A stretch of 64,000 nt of DNA. Origin: Exiguobacterium sp. RIT594 (GTDB lineage Bacteria > Bacillota > Bacilli > Exiguobacteriales > Exiguobacteriaceae). This document shows, piece after piece, positions 7,916-16,073 of the stretch. A model generated the notes under the pieces. The model was not told the DNA's origin. It worked only from the letters and a program-made list of their open reading frames with translations, and searched no databases. The number at the start of each line of letters is the position of its first letter. Position 1 is the first letter of the stretch. The position numbers were made by a program, and so were the translations under genes. The DNA lies in contig NZ_QPKF01000001.1 in the NCBI RefSeq assembly GCF_003339585.1, forward strand, positions 434,001 to 498,000. The letters are read 5' to 3'.

Positions 7916-9631
7916 ATGCGGACGACACAAGATGCGATTCGACATTTGGAACGAATTTCAGTTTATCTCGAAGTGAAGGGGGAAAATCCGTTTAAAATCA
8001 ATGCGTTTCGAAAGGCAGCGAGTCTGCTTGAAGCGGCAGAACTGGATTTCATGGCAATTGAAGACTTTACAGCGATGAAAGGAATCGGTAAAGGTACGGC
8101 GACGGTCCTTGAAGAATTTCGTGAAACCGGAACGAGTACAGCGTTGACAGAACTGGAGCAACAGGTGCCGGAAGGATTGATCGCCTTATTGAAGATTCCG
8201 GGACTTGGCGGGAAGAAACTCGCGAAACTGCATGAAGTCGGTGTCATTGATGCAGATTCCTTCGCTGAGAAACTGGCGGATGGTACAGTGGAAGCAATGC
8301 CGGGCTTCGGGAAAAAGACCGTCGAAAAATACAGTAAGGCACTGGAAACGTTCGAGACACGGCCGGAACGATTACCGTACGGTGTCATGCGTAAAAGTGT
8401 CAGTGAGCTGGAGCGGACGTTAGCCGGGATCGATCAAATTATCCGTTTTGAAGTCGGGGGTAGTTTCCGGCGTGCGGAAGAGACCTGTAAGGATCTTGAT
8501 TTCATCATCTCGACAGATCAACCAAAAGAAGTGAAGGCACAATTGCTTGAAATTGAACAAATCGATGAAATCATTGCTGCCGGTGAAACGAAGGTCTCGA
8601 TTGTTTTGAAGCGCGATGATGCGTACATTGCAGTTGATTTCCGATTAGTAGACGACTTGGCATTTGCTTCGACGTTACATCACTTTACGGGCTCAAAAGA
8701 TCATAACGTCCGGATGCGACAACTGGCGAAAGAACGCGGTGAAAGCATCTCGGAGTATGGTGTCGAAACCAAGGACGGTCTGTTCCAGCCAAAAACGGAA
8801 CAGGAGCTGTTCGCCCGTTATGATTTGCCGTTCATCCCACCGGAGTTGCGAGCAGGTCGTCTGGAGTTCGAAGCAGATTTAGACAAGTTGATTCAAGAGG
8901 CGGATATCAAAGCGGATGTCCATATGCACACGACATGGTCGGACGGTACGTTGTCTGTCGATGAACTCGTCGATGCCTGTGCGGCGCGGGGATATTCCTG
9001 GATGGCGATTACCGATCACAGTAAATATATGAAATTCGTCAATGGATTGACGGAAGAACGATTGCGGAAACAGCGTGTGGAAATTGAAGCGGTACGCAAA
9101 AAACATCCGGAAATGACGATTTTATGCGGCGTTGAGATGGATATTTTACCGGACGGATCACTGGATTATGAGGATGACTTCTTAAAAGAAATGGATTACG
9201 TCATCGCTTCGATCCATTCGAAGTTTGATCAGACGGAAGAGGAAATCATGCAACGGCTTGAAAATGCCTGCCGCAATCCGTATGTCTCTTTGATTGCCCA
9301 TCCGACCGGACGCATTATCGGACGCCGGGATGGATATGCAGTCAACATCGATCGACTCGTCGAGTTGGCGGCTGAAACCGGGACGGCACTGGAGATGAAC
9401 GCTAATCCCGGACGATTTGATTTAACCGCCTCGTCCCTTGCAAAAGCGAAGGCGGCAGGGGTTAAAATCATGATCAATACCGATACCCATCGTCCGGAAA
9501 TGTTAGAAGATATGAAACTTGGTGTCCTGCATGCACGTAAAGCATATTTGGAGCCATCCGATGTCATTAATACGTGGACTGCAAAAGAAGCGCGTGCTTT
9601 TTTTGATCGAAAACGTTTAGGAGTGAAGTAA
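7916..9631 (+). CDS. polX: DNA polymerase/3'-5' exonuclease PolX
   Basis: A family X DNA polymerase for gap filling in base-excision repair, fused to a PHP-type metal-dependent 3'-5' exonuclease. 571 residues, matching B. subtilis PolX (YshC). Start ATG at 7916 has GGGGAG 9 nt upstream; a TTG at 7898 lies inside the preceding T-run and is less likely. Order: helix-hairpin-helix 8-kDa domain (FTAMKGIGKGTA, LLKIPGLGGKK), palm with GGSFRRAEETCKDLDF where D193 and D195 are catalytic metal ligands, third Asp in AVDFRLV, then the PHP domain starting DVHMHTTWSDGT with H336 and H338. Its stop abuts the mutS2 start. Confidence 0.96.
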   Translation: MRTTQDAIRHLERISVYLEVKGENPFKINAFRKAASLLEAAELDFMAIEDFTAMKGIGKGTATVLEEFRETGTSTALTELEQQVPEGLIALLKIPGLGGKKLAKLHEVGVIDADSFAEKLADGTVEAMPGFGKKTVEKYSKALETFETRPERLPYGVMRKSVSELERTLAGIDQIIRFEVGGSFRRAEETCKDLDFIISTDQPKEVKAQLLEIEQIDEIIAAGETKVSIVLKRDDAYIAVDFRLVDDLAFASTLHHFTGSKDHNVRMRQLAKERGESISEYGVETKDGLFQPKTEQELFARYDLPFIPPELRAGRLEFEADLDKLIQEADIKADVHMHTTWSDGTLSVDELVDACAARGYSWMAITDHSKYMKFVNGLTEERLRKQRVEIEAVRKKHPEMTILCGVEMDILPDGSLDYEDDFLKEMDYVIASIHSKFDQTEEEIMQRLENACRNPYVSLIAHPTGRIIGRRDGYAVNIDRLVELAAETGTALEMNANPGRFDLTASSLAKAKAAGVKIMINTDTHRPEMLEDMKLGVLHARKAYLEPSDVINTWTAKEARAFFDRKRLGVK

Positions 9632-11998
9632 ATGAATGCCAATGCACTACGTGTATTAGAATATGATAAATTAAAAGAACTACTCGCAAAACAAACAGCC
9701 AGTTCACTGGGGGCTCAATTTGTGCGGAAGATGGAGCCGGCGGAAGATTTCGAACATGTGAAATCGTTGCTTGCTTTGACGACAGAAGCGACGACAGTCT
9801 ACCGGTTGCGCGACCGTTACCCGTTTGGTGGACTGACGGATGTCCGCAGTGAGGTAAAACGGGCGGAAATCGGCTCGGTCCTCTCGACCAGTGAATTGTT
9901 GGCAGTTGCCGACGTCGTCTATTCCGGACGTCAAGTGAAAGCCTTCCAGGAACGGTTGCATGAAGATCATCCGGATCTCCGATTACCGGCACTTGATAGC
10001 CGGATCGAGCAGATTACGAAACTGGTGGAAATCGAACAAGGGATTCGTCACGCCATTGATGATCAAGGAACTGTTCAAGACTCGGCAAGCGATAAACTTC
10101 GGTCTTTACGGAGTCAATTACGCTCCCTCGAAGGGCAGGTCCGCTCGAAAATCGACGGCGTATTACGCAGTAAGTCGAAGATGTTATCCGACGCCATCGT
10201 CACGATGCGGAATGATCGTTATTGTGTACCGGTCAAACAAGAGTACCGTCAAGCTTTCGGCGGAATCGTCCACGACCAATCGGCATCCGGTGCGACGTTG
10301 TTCATTGAGCCGCAAGCAGTCGTTGCCGCCAACAATGAAATTCAGGAAGCCCGCCTTAAAGAACGAGCGGAAATCGAACGGATTTTAGCTCAACTTTCAG
10401 CGCTGGTCGGCTCGGTTGGTGATTCACTTCGAATTAACGTCGACGTCTTGGCAGAACTTGATTTCATCATGGCAAAAGCCTTATATGGACACACGATTCG
10501 TGCCGTCGAACCAAAATTAAATGAAAATCGGCATATCGTCCTGAAAGAAGCACGGCACCCGTTCATTCCGGATGATGAAGTCGTACCGATCACGGTCTCG
10601 CTCGGCGGTGAGTTTACGTCACTTGTCATCACGGGACCGAATACCGGCGGGAAAACCGTCACGCTGAAAACAATCGGCTTACTGCAATTGATGGTCCAAT
10701 CCGGTTTATACGTGCCGGCAGCGGATGAGACAGAGTTGAGTGTTTTTGACGCGATTTATGCGGATATCGGGGACGAACAGTCCATCGAACAAAATCTCTC
10801 GACATTCAGTTCCCACATGACGAACATTGTTTCGATGATGGGGAAAATTGATTTTATGAGTCTTGTCCTGTTTGATGAGCTCGGAGCCGGAACCGATCCG
10901 ACCGAAGGGGCGGCACTTGCGATTGCCATCTTAGATGAAGTGAAACGACGCGGGGCACGTGTCGCTGCGACGACTCACTATTCGGAGCTGAAAGCGTACG
11001 GTTACAACCGGGAAGGCGTTGTTAATGCCTCGATGGAGTTTGATGTCGAGTCGCTCAGTCCGACGTATCGCTTGCTGATTGGTGTACCGGGACGTTCGAA
11101 TGCCTTTGAAATTTCGAAGCGACTTGGGTTAGAGGACCGTGTCATTGATGCGGCCCGCGATCAAGTCGGAACGGACGCCCAGTCTGTTGAAACGATGATC
11201 GGACGACTCGAGGAAGCAAAACAACGTGCTGAATCCTTAGAGCGGGAATTGTTGCAGGAGCAACAACGATTAGTCGAAGAACGGGAAGAATTCGAGCGGG
11301 AACAAGCAGAGATTCATCAAGAAAAAAATGAAATCCTGGCCAAAGCAGAAGAAAAGGCGACGCGTGCAGTCGAACGGGCGCAAAAAGAAGCGGAAGCTGT
11401 CATCAAACGTCTGAAAGAATTACGTGACGCGGGAGCTGTCAAAGAACACGAACTGATTGAAGCCCGTAAACAACTGGAACAAGCGAAACCTTCCTTACAA
11501 GATCAACGGATTGCCAAGGTCAAAGCAAAAACGAATCAGGCTCCGGTATTTGCAAAAGGTGAAGAAGTAAAAGTGACGACGTTCAACCAGAAAGGATATA
11601 TCATCAATCAAAATTCGAATGGTGAGTATACGGTTCAAGTCGGGATCATGAAAGTAAACGTGAAGCCGGGGGATCTCGCCAAAGTCGGGGAAGCGAAAAC
11701 GGCTTCGAAAACTAAAAAACGCTCCGGTGGAACAAGCATTACGAAACAATCCGCTGCTTCAGCCGAACTGGACTTACGTGGTGTCCGCGTTGAGGAAGGG
11801 CTGGCGAAACTCGACCGGTTCATGGATCAGGCATTGTTATCCAACTACGAACAGATTCGTGTCATTCATGGTCTTGGGACAGGAGCAATGCGTCAAGGAG
11901 TACAAGAATATCTACGTGGCAACCGTCATGTCAAAACGCATCGCTTAGGCGGTCAAGGTGAAGGTGGACATGGCGTGACGATCATCGAATTGAAATGA
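9632..11998 (+). CDS. mutS2: Endonuclease MutS2
   Basis: A MutS2 ATPase. In B. subtilis it is linked to homologous recombination and to rescue of collided ribosomes. It lacks the MutS mismatch-binding domain. 788 residues. Core and lever helices at 1-300, ATPase with Walker A GPNTGGKT from residue 335 and Walker B LVLFDELGAGTDPTEG, a long coiled coil at about 515-640 (EEAKQRAESLERELLQ onwards), a KOW-like segment, and a C-terminal Smr nuclease domain (LDLRGVRVEEGL, then HGLGTGAMRQGV). It begins one base after the polX stop, with AGGAG upstream inside polX. Confidence 0.96.
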   Translation: MNANALRVLEYDKLKELLAKQTASSLGAQFVRKMEPAEDFEHVKSLLALTTEATTVYRLRDRYPFGGLTDVRSEVKRAEIGSVLSTSELLAVADVVYSGRQVKAFQERLHEDHPDLRLPALDSRIEQITKLVEIEQGIRHAIDDQGTVQDSASDKLRSLRSQLRSLEGQVRSKIDGVLRSKSKMLSDAIVTMRNDRYCVPVKQEYRQAFGGIVHDQSASGATLFIEPQAVVAANNEIQEARLKERAEIERILAQLSALVGSVGDSLRINVDVLAELDFIMAKALYGHTIRAVEPKLNENRHIVLKEARHPFIPDDEVVPITVSLGGEFTSLVITGPNTGGKTVTLKTIGLLQLMVQSGLYVPAADETELSVFDAIYADIGDEQSIEQNLSTFSSHMTNIVSMMGKIDFMSLVLFDELGAGTDPTEGAALAIAILDEVKRRGARVAATTHYSELKAYGYNREGVVNASMEFDVESLSPTYRLLIGVPGRSNAFEISKRLGLEDRVIDAARDQVGTDAQSVETMIGRLEEAKQRAESLERELLQEQQRLVEEREEFEREQAEIHQEKNEILAKAEEKATRAVERAQKEAEAVIKRLKELRDAGAVKEHELIEARKQLEQAKPSLQDQRIAKVKAKTNQAPVFAKGEEVKVTTFNQKGYIINQNSNGEYTVQVGIMKVNVKPGDLAKVGEAKTASKTKKRSGGTSITKQSAASAELDLRGVRVEEGLAKLDRFMDQALLSNYEQIRVIHGLGTGAMRQGVQEYLRGNRHVKTHRLGGQGEGGHGVTIIELK

Positions 11999-12009
11999 GG
12001 CGCGGTTAG

Positions 12010-12417
12010 GTGAATATTTTTGAAAACGTCTATGTCTACACGACAGCTTTATATTCGGTTGCGGGACTATTGATCATCATGGGTCTGGCACTTTTTGAGT
12101 TGACAACCCGGTACCGAAACTGGGAACATATCAAGAGTGGAAACATCGCTGTGGCGCTGGCGACCGGTGGCAAGATCATTGGTCTGGCAAATATCGTTCA
12201 TTTTGCTGTTCAAAGTGAGCAGCGTGTCGGGGCAATCTTTTTAGAGAGTGCCTTCGGATTTTTACTATTGATTTCGACCTATTGGATTTTTGAATTCTTA
12301 ACTCCGAATCTTCCGGTCGACCGGGAGATCGAAAAAGGAAATATCGCTGTCGGCATCATCTCCTGTTCGTTATCGATCGGGATGTCTTATGTGATTGGTT
12401 CAGCGTTAGTGGGGTGA
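12010..12417 (+). CDS. DUF350 family membrane protein (YshE-like)
   Basis: A 135-residue integral membrane protein with four hydrophobic segments (about 14-31, 45-66, 75-95, 113-133). It matches the DUF350/UPF0719 family, whose function is unknown. The two-fold repeat typical of the family shows in the pair SGNIAVALATGGKIIGLAN and KGNIAVGIISCSLSIGMSY. Start GTG at 12010. Position downstream of mutS2 is the same as B. subtilis yshE. A tiny membrane ORF follows at once. Confidence 0.85.
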   Translation: MNIFENVYVYTTALYSVAGLLIIMGLALFELTTRYRNWEHIKSGNIAVALATGGKIIGLANIVHFAVQSEQRVGAIFLESAFGFLLLISTYWIFEFLTPNLPVDREIEKGNIAVGIISCSLSIGMSYVIGSALVG

Positions 12418-12421
12418 ACAG

Positions 12422-12505
12422 GTGTTAGAACGATTAGCAAAAATCATGTTCGGTGTATCGATTGTCTTTTTGGTCGTCGGTCTGTTATGGATTTTTATGA
12501 ATTAA
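12422..12505 (+). CDS. Putative 27-residue single-pass membrane peptide
   Basis: A short frame GTG-to-TAA encoding 27 residues, starting MLERLAKIM and followed by an uninterrupted hydrophobic stretch (FGVSIVFLVVGLLWIF) that would span the membrane once. The start lies 4 nt after the DUF350 stop, with GGGGTG close upstream, so it is probably translated by coupling. The intrinsic terminator for the mutS2 transcript follows 24 nt later, leaving it inside the operon. No family recognised. It could be a random open frame, but hydrophobic continuity and placement argue for a real small protein. Confidence 0.5.
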   Translation: MLERLAKIMFGVSIVFLVVGLLWIFMN

Positions 12506-12529
12506 AAGAACTGGCTCTGCCGAGTGATT

Positions 12530-12566
12530 ATTCCGTACTGAGATTGATTCAGTACGGAATTTTTAT
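12530..12566 (+). terminator. Terminator of the zapA-mutS2-DUF350 transcript
   Basis: A perfect 12-bp stem (ATTCCGTACTGA at 12530-12541 with its complement at 12549-12560) with a 7-nt loop, followed by TTTTTA. Confidence 0.88.
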
Positions 12567-12601
12567 TGGCAGGACACAAAAAAATGAAGGAGGAAACGAC
12601 T

Positions 12602-13495
12602 ATGAATGTCAAAAAAACCAATACGAATGAAATACGGCGGCGCGCCTTTGAAGCGATGCAACTGATTTCCTGGAAAGATATCTTTTGGGTCATCATCGGT
12701 TCAGCTATCCTGGCGTTCGGCATCAACTACTTCACGATTCCGAATGACTTGTCTGAAGGAGGATTGATCGGGATTACCGTCATCTTCTACTACCTGTATG
12801 GGTGGGATACCGGTTTAGTCTCGTTAATTGCGAATGCATTACTGTTTGTCGTCGGCTATCGCTTCTTAAGTCGGAAAACGATGATCTATTCTGTCATTTC
12901 CGTTGCAACGACCTCATTTGTCCTGTCGTCAACGGCGTCACTCGCAACGAGTTCCGACAGCCGGCTGATCGGGACGGTCTATGCCGGAATCTTGATCGGT
13001 CTCGGAATCGGTCTTGTCATCCGGGCAGGTGGAACGACCGGCGGTGGTGTCATCATCGCCCGGTTGATGAACAAATATCTGAATTTAGGAATTGCCGTAT
13101 CCATGTTCATCATCGATGTGACGGTTGTCGGGGCGTCCGGATTTTTGTTCGGCGAAGAAACGATGCTGTATACGTTAATTGCCATCATCATCGGTTCGTA
13201 TTTAATTGATTTGGTCAGTGAAGGATTGAATGTCCGGGAAGCCGTCACGATCATCAGTCACCGTCAGGAAGAAATCGCGACGATTTTGACTGAAACACTG
13301 GGACGCAGTGCGACCGTCATCCACAGTCACGGTCATTTTACGAAACAGAAAAACGACATGTTATACATGATTGTCGACAAACGTCAGCTCGCGCCATTGA
13401 AACAAATCGTCGAAGCGGCCGATCCGCGTGCTTTTGTCGTCATTCATAAAGTACGGGAAGTCATCGGAGAAGGATTTACGTATCCATCCCGTTAA
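12602..13495 (+). CDS. YitT family membrane protein (DUF161/DUF2179)
   Basis: A 297-residue member of the YitT family, whose function is unknown. An N-terminal membrane domain of about six helices contains the typical segment GINYFTIPNDLSEGGLIGI, which signals the DUF161 fold, with a glycine-rich GGTTGGGVIIARLMN further on. The C-terminal DUF2179 cytosolic domain runs from about residue 215 (EAVTIISHRQEEIATIL to VHKVREVIGEGF). Start ATG at 12602 is chosen for AAGGAGG 9 nt upstream. An in-frame ATG 36 nt earlier lacks a ribosome binding site. Monocistronic between two terminators. Confidence 0.9.
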   Translation: MNVKKTNTNEIRRRAFEAMQLISWKDIFWVIIGSAILAFGINYFTIPNDLSEGGLIGITVIFYYLYGWDTGLVSLIANALLFVVGYRFLSRKTMIYSVISVATTSFVLSSTASLATSSDSRLIGTVYAGILIGLGIGLVIRAGGTTGGGVIIARLMNKYLNLGIAVSMFIIDVTVVGASGFLFGEETMLYTLIAIIIGSYLIDLVSEGLNVREAVTIISHRQEEIATILTETLGRSATVIHSHGHFTKQKNDMLYMIVDKRQLAPLKQIVEAADPRAFVVIHKVREVIGEGFTYPSR

Positions 13496-13509
13496 ATGTC
13501 TTAAAGCGT

Positions 13510-13544
13510 CAACCACGCGTGAAATCTCACGGGTGGTTTTTTTG
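13510..13544 (+). terminator. Terminator after the YitT gene
   Basis: An inverted repeat AACCACGCGTGA/TCACGGGTGGTT with one mismatch and a 4-nt loop, followed by a run of T. Confidence 0.85.
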
Positions 13545-13624
13545 GTATGTTTTGAAATACCTGTTATTTGGAAAAAATGAAATTTATTTTAACAGAAGAC
13601 TAGCCGCTATGGCTGAATTACACG

Positions 13625-13649
13625 TATAATAAAAATGAATAGTAATTCA
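13625..13649 (+). promoter_or_regulatory. lcfA -10 element with FadR-like operator
   Basis: A TATAAT at 13625-13630 is followed at once by TGAAT-N4-ATTCA (13636-13649), a perfect inverted repeat resembling the FadR box TGAATGA-N4-TCATTCA of Bacillus. No good -35 is seen. An operator just downstream of the -10 would fit repression by the FadR encoded next door. Confidence 0.5.
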
Positions 13650-13668
13650 GTTACAGGGAGGGAATGGA

Positions 13669-15342
13669 ATGGATTCAGCATGGTTAAAGGATTATCCGGC
13701 ACAAGTACCTGCATCAATCGACTATCGGGAAGTACCGCTTTATCAAGCACTTGAAGAGGCGGCAGATGAGTTTCCGGAGCGGAGAGCCCTTAGTTTTATC
13801 GGGAAACGTATGACGTTTCAGGAAGTACGACAGGAGGCCCGGAGTTTTGCTCAAGTCCTGCAAGATGCCGGTCTTGAGAAGGGGGATCGTGTCGGTTTGA
13901 TGTTGCCGAACTGTCCGCAGTATATAATCAGTTACTACGCAGTGCTGTACGCCGGTGGAATCGTTGTTCAAGTCAATCCGTTATATACGGACCGTGAACT
14001 GGAACAAATTCTCGTCGACTCAGGCGCGAAGATGCTCGTCACACTCGATTTGCTGTATCCGAAAGCGTCACGTGTCAAAGCGAAAACACGTTTAAAAACC
14101 GTTGTCACGACAAGTATTGCTGATTATCTGCCATTTCCTAAAAATAAACTGTATCCGATCAAGTCCCGGAAAGACAATAACATCATCATTGATACGACAG
14201 GATCGATTCCTTTTCTATCCCATCGCGGGAGTGGGATGATTGAACCGGTAAATATCGATCCAAAAGAAGATATCGCAGTGTTACAATATACAGGTGGAAC
14301 GACCGGCGCGCCTAAAGGAGTCATGTTGACGCACTTTAATCTAAGTGCCAATGTCGAACAGATCAGTCATTGGTTCTATAAATATTCACGGGGAGACGGG
14401 AGAAAGCTATTGGCAGTCGTCCCTTATTTCCATGTCTACGGTATGACATGTAACTTGAACTTCGGTATGTTCAATGCATATGAACAGATCATTTTACCGA
14501 AATTCGACTTAGAACAAGTCTTGAAGACGATTGATAAAGAAAAACCAAGCCTGTTTCCAGGTGCACCGACGATGTATGTCGGATTGTTGAATCATCCAAA
14601 ATTGAAAAAATATGATTTATCCTCAATCGAAGCGTGTATTTCAGGATCGGCACCGTTACCGGTTGAAGTACAAGAAAAATTTGAACAGGTAACGGGCGGA
14701 CGGATCGTCGAAGGATATGGGTTGTCGGAAACAAGTCCGGTGACGCATACGAACTGTATTTGGGATAAGCGGGTTCCCGGAACAGTCGGAATTCCTGTTT
14801 CGGATACGATGGCGAAAATCGTTCAACCGGACGGAGAAACGCCGGCTGCACCAGGAGAAATCGGGGAGATTCTTGTCCGCGGTCCGCAAGTCATGAAAGG
14901 ATACTGGAAACGTCCGGAAGATACGCAGGCTGTTCTCCGTGACGGATGGTTGCACACAGGTGATCTTGGATATATCGGTGAGGACCATTATTTCCGGATT
15001 GTTGATCGGAAAAAAGATTTGATCATTGCATCGGGATTCAACATTTATCCACGGGAAGTCGAAGAGATTCTATACGAACATCCGGCGGTCAAAGAGGCCG
15101 TCGTCATCGGTGTGCCGGACGCCTACCGTGGAGAAACGGTCAAAGCCTTTATCGTTTTGAAAGATGACGTGAAGGCGACAGAAGAGGAACTGGATCAGTT
15201 CTGCCGGAAAAGTTTGGCGTCATTCAAAGTGCCGAAGCAATATGAATTCCGACAAGAGTTACCGAAAACCTTCGTCGGGAAAATCCTGCGTCGTGTCTTA
15301 GTCGAGGAAGAACGGGCAAAACAACTGGAAGAAAGCAGTTGA
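13669..15342 (+). CDS. lcfA: Long-chain fatty acid--CoA ligase
   Basis: Activates long-chain fatty acids to acyl-CoA through an acyl-adenylate, the entry step of beta-oxidation. 557 residues, normal for the family and close to B. subtilis LcfA. ANL superfamily motifs: P-loop-like YTGGTTGAPKGV near residue 205, substrate/ATP motif GYGLSETSP near 347, and hinge motif GWLHTGDLGYIGEDHYFRIVDRKKDLIIASGFNIYPREVE from about 425. Start ATG at 13669 with GGGAGGG upstream. Followed by the fatty-acid regulator gene fadR, whose -35 overlaps the lcfA stop codon. Confidence 0.95.
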   Translation: MDSAWLKDYPAQVPASIDYREVPLYQALEEAADEFPERRALSFIGKRMTFQEVRQEARSFAQVLQDAGLEKGDRVGLMLPNCPQYIISYYAVLYAGGIVVQVNPLYTDRELEQILVDSGAKMLVTLDLLYPKASRVKAKTRLKTVVTTSIADYLPFPKNKLYPIKSRKDNNIIIDTTGSIPFLSHRGSGMIEPVNIDPKEDIAVLQYTGGTTGAPKGVMLTHFNLSANVEQISHWFYKYSRGDGRKLLAVVPYFHVYGMTCNLNFGMFNAYEQIILPKFDLEQVLKTIDKEKPSLFPGAPTMYVGLLNHPKLKKYDLSSIEACISGSAPLPVEVQEKFEQVTGGRIVEGYGLSETSPVTHTNCIWDKRVPGTVGIPVSDTMAKIVQPDGETPAAPGEIGEILVRGPQVMKGYWKRPEDTQAVLRDGWLHTGDLGYIGEDHYFRIVDRKKDLIIASGFNIYPREVEEILYEHPAVKEAVVIGVPDAYRGETVKAFIVLKDDVKATEEELDQFCRKSLASFKVPKQYEFRQELPKTFVGKILRRVLVEEERAKQLEESS

Positions 15343-15366
15343 CAGCTCGAAATGGCATGATAGAAT
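15339..15366 (+). promoter_or_regulatory. SigA-type promoter of fadR
   Basis: TTGACA at 15339-15344 and TAGAAT at 15361-15366 with a 16-bp spacer. The -35 overlaps the lcfA stop codon, so fadR has its own promoter besides possible read-through. Confidence 0.75.
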
Positions 15367-15370
15367 AAAT

Positions 15371-15390
15371 ATGAATGAACCATCATTCAT
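15371..15390. promoter_or_regulatory. FadR operator upstream of fadR
   Basis: ATGAATGA-ACCA-TCATTCAT, a perfect 8-bp inverted repeat with a 4-bp centre. It contains the TGAATGA-N4-TCATTCA pattern known for B. subtilis FadR (YsiA). It starts 4 bp after the -10, so bound FadR would block transcription of its own gene. Long-chain acyl-CoA is the inducer in B. subtilis. Confidence 0.8.
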
Positions 15391-15413
15391 TTTATGTGTT
15401 AGGAGATAGCCTT

Positions 15414-15992
15414 ATGAAAAGAACGATGTCTAAGAGTGATCGCATCATTGATGCGGCAGTGAAGGTGATTGCGAAAAATGGTTACCACGGTGCCAAAGTA
15501 ACAGCTATCGCGAAAGAAGCAGGCGTAGCGGATGGAACGATTTATCTTTACTTCAAGAACAAGGAACATTTGTTGATTTCCTTGTTTCAAGCCAAGATGG
15601 GCAGTTTCATCGAATATTCGGAAGCGCAAATCGCACATCATCAATCAGCGACACAACAACTGGCAGCGCTCATTGAAGCGCATCTTGAACAGTTGTCGGT
15701 TGATTACGATTTGGCCGTCGTCACGCAAATCGAGTTACGCCAATCGAATCAAGAGATGCGCCATAATATCGCAGCGGTTTTAAAACCGTATCTCCATCTG
15801 ATTGATCGTGTGATTCGAAACGGGATGGAATCGGGAGAGTTCTCAAACGAGCTGGATTATCGTTTGGCACGGCAAATGGTGTTCGGCACGATTGACGAGG
15901 TCGTGACGAGCTGGATGGCGAGCGGGTTTAAATACGAGTTGCTCGAAACGCGTCATGGTATTCATCGCATGTTAATTAAAGGGCTGAGTTAA
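15414..15992 (+). CDS. fadR: TetR family fatty acid degradation regulator FadR
   Basis: A 192-residue TetR-type repressor, the same length class as B. subtilis FadR (YsiA), located as there between lcfA and the etf genes. The helix-turn-helix lies in the first 50 residues (RIIDAAVKVIAKNGYHGAKVTAIAKEAGVADGTIYLYFKNKEHLL). The ligand-binding domain follows. Start ATG at 15414 has AGGAG 8 nt upstream; an upstream in-frame ATG at 15375 lies within the operator. A B. subtilis-type operator precedes it, which supports the name. The enoyl-CoA hydratase gene fadB that follows in B. subtilis is absent. Confidence 0.9.
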   Translation: MKRTMSKSDRIIDAAVKVIAKNGYHGAKVTAIAKEAGVADGTIYLYFKNKEHLLISLFQAKMGSFIEYSEAQIAHHQSATQQLAALIEAHLEQLSVDYDLAVVTQIELRQSNQEMRHNIAAVLKPYLHLIDRVIRNGMESGEFSNELDYRLARQMVFGTIDEVVTSWMASGFKYELLETRHGIHRMLIKGLS

Positions 15993-16000
15993 GCCCTTTT
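15978..16000 (+). terminator. Weak terminator or attenuator after fadR
   Basis: An 8-bp stem AAAGGGCT/AGCCCTTT with a 6-nt loop that holds part of the fadR stop codon. It has only a short T-tail, so read-through to etfB is possible. Confidence 0.5.
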
Positions 16001-16013
16001 CATGAAAAACTTT

Positions 16014-16028
16014 TTGTAAGCGGATACA
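16014..16028. promoter_or_regulatory. Catabolite-responsive element (cre) upstream of etfB
   Basis: The 15-mer TTGTAAGCGGATACA fits the CcpA consensus WTGNAANCGNWNNCW at every fixed position. It lies 46 bp before the etfB start, between the fadR hairpin and the etfB ribosome binding site, which is a position expected to repress etfBA when sugars are plentiful. Confidence 0.7.
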
Positions 16029-16073
16029 AAAATGATGGTGGTCAATAGAAGTTGATACGAGGGGGAACGAAGA

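Noticed and set aside
12802-13209. Second + strand frame inside the YitT gene
   Set aside because: Arg/Cys-rich frame-shifted shadow of a well-supported membrane protein gene, no ribosome binding site.
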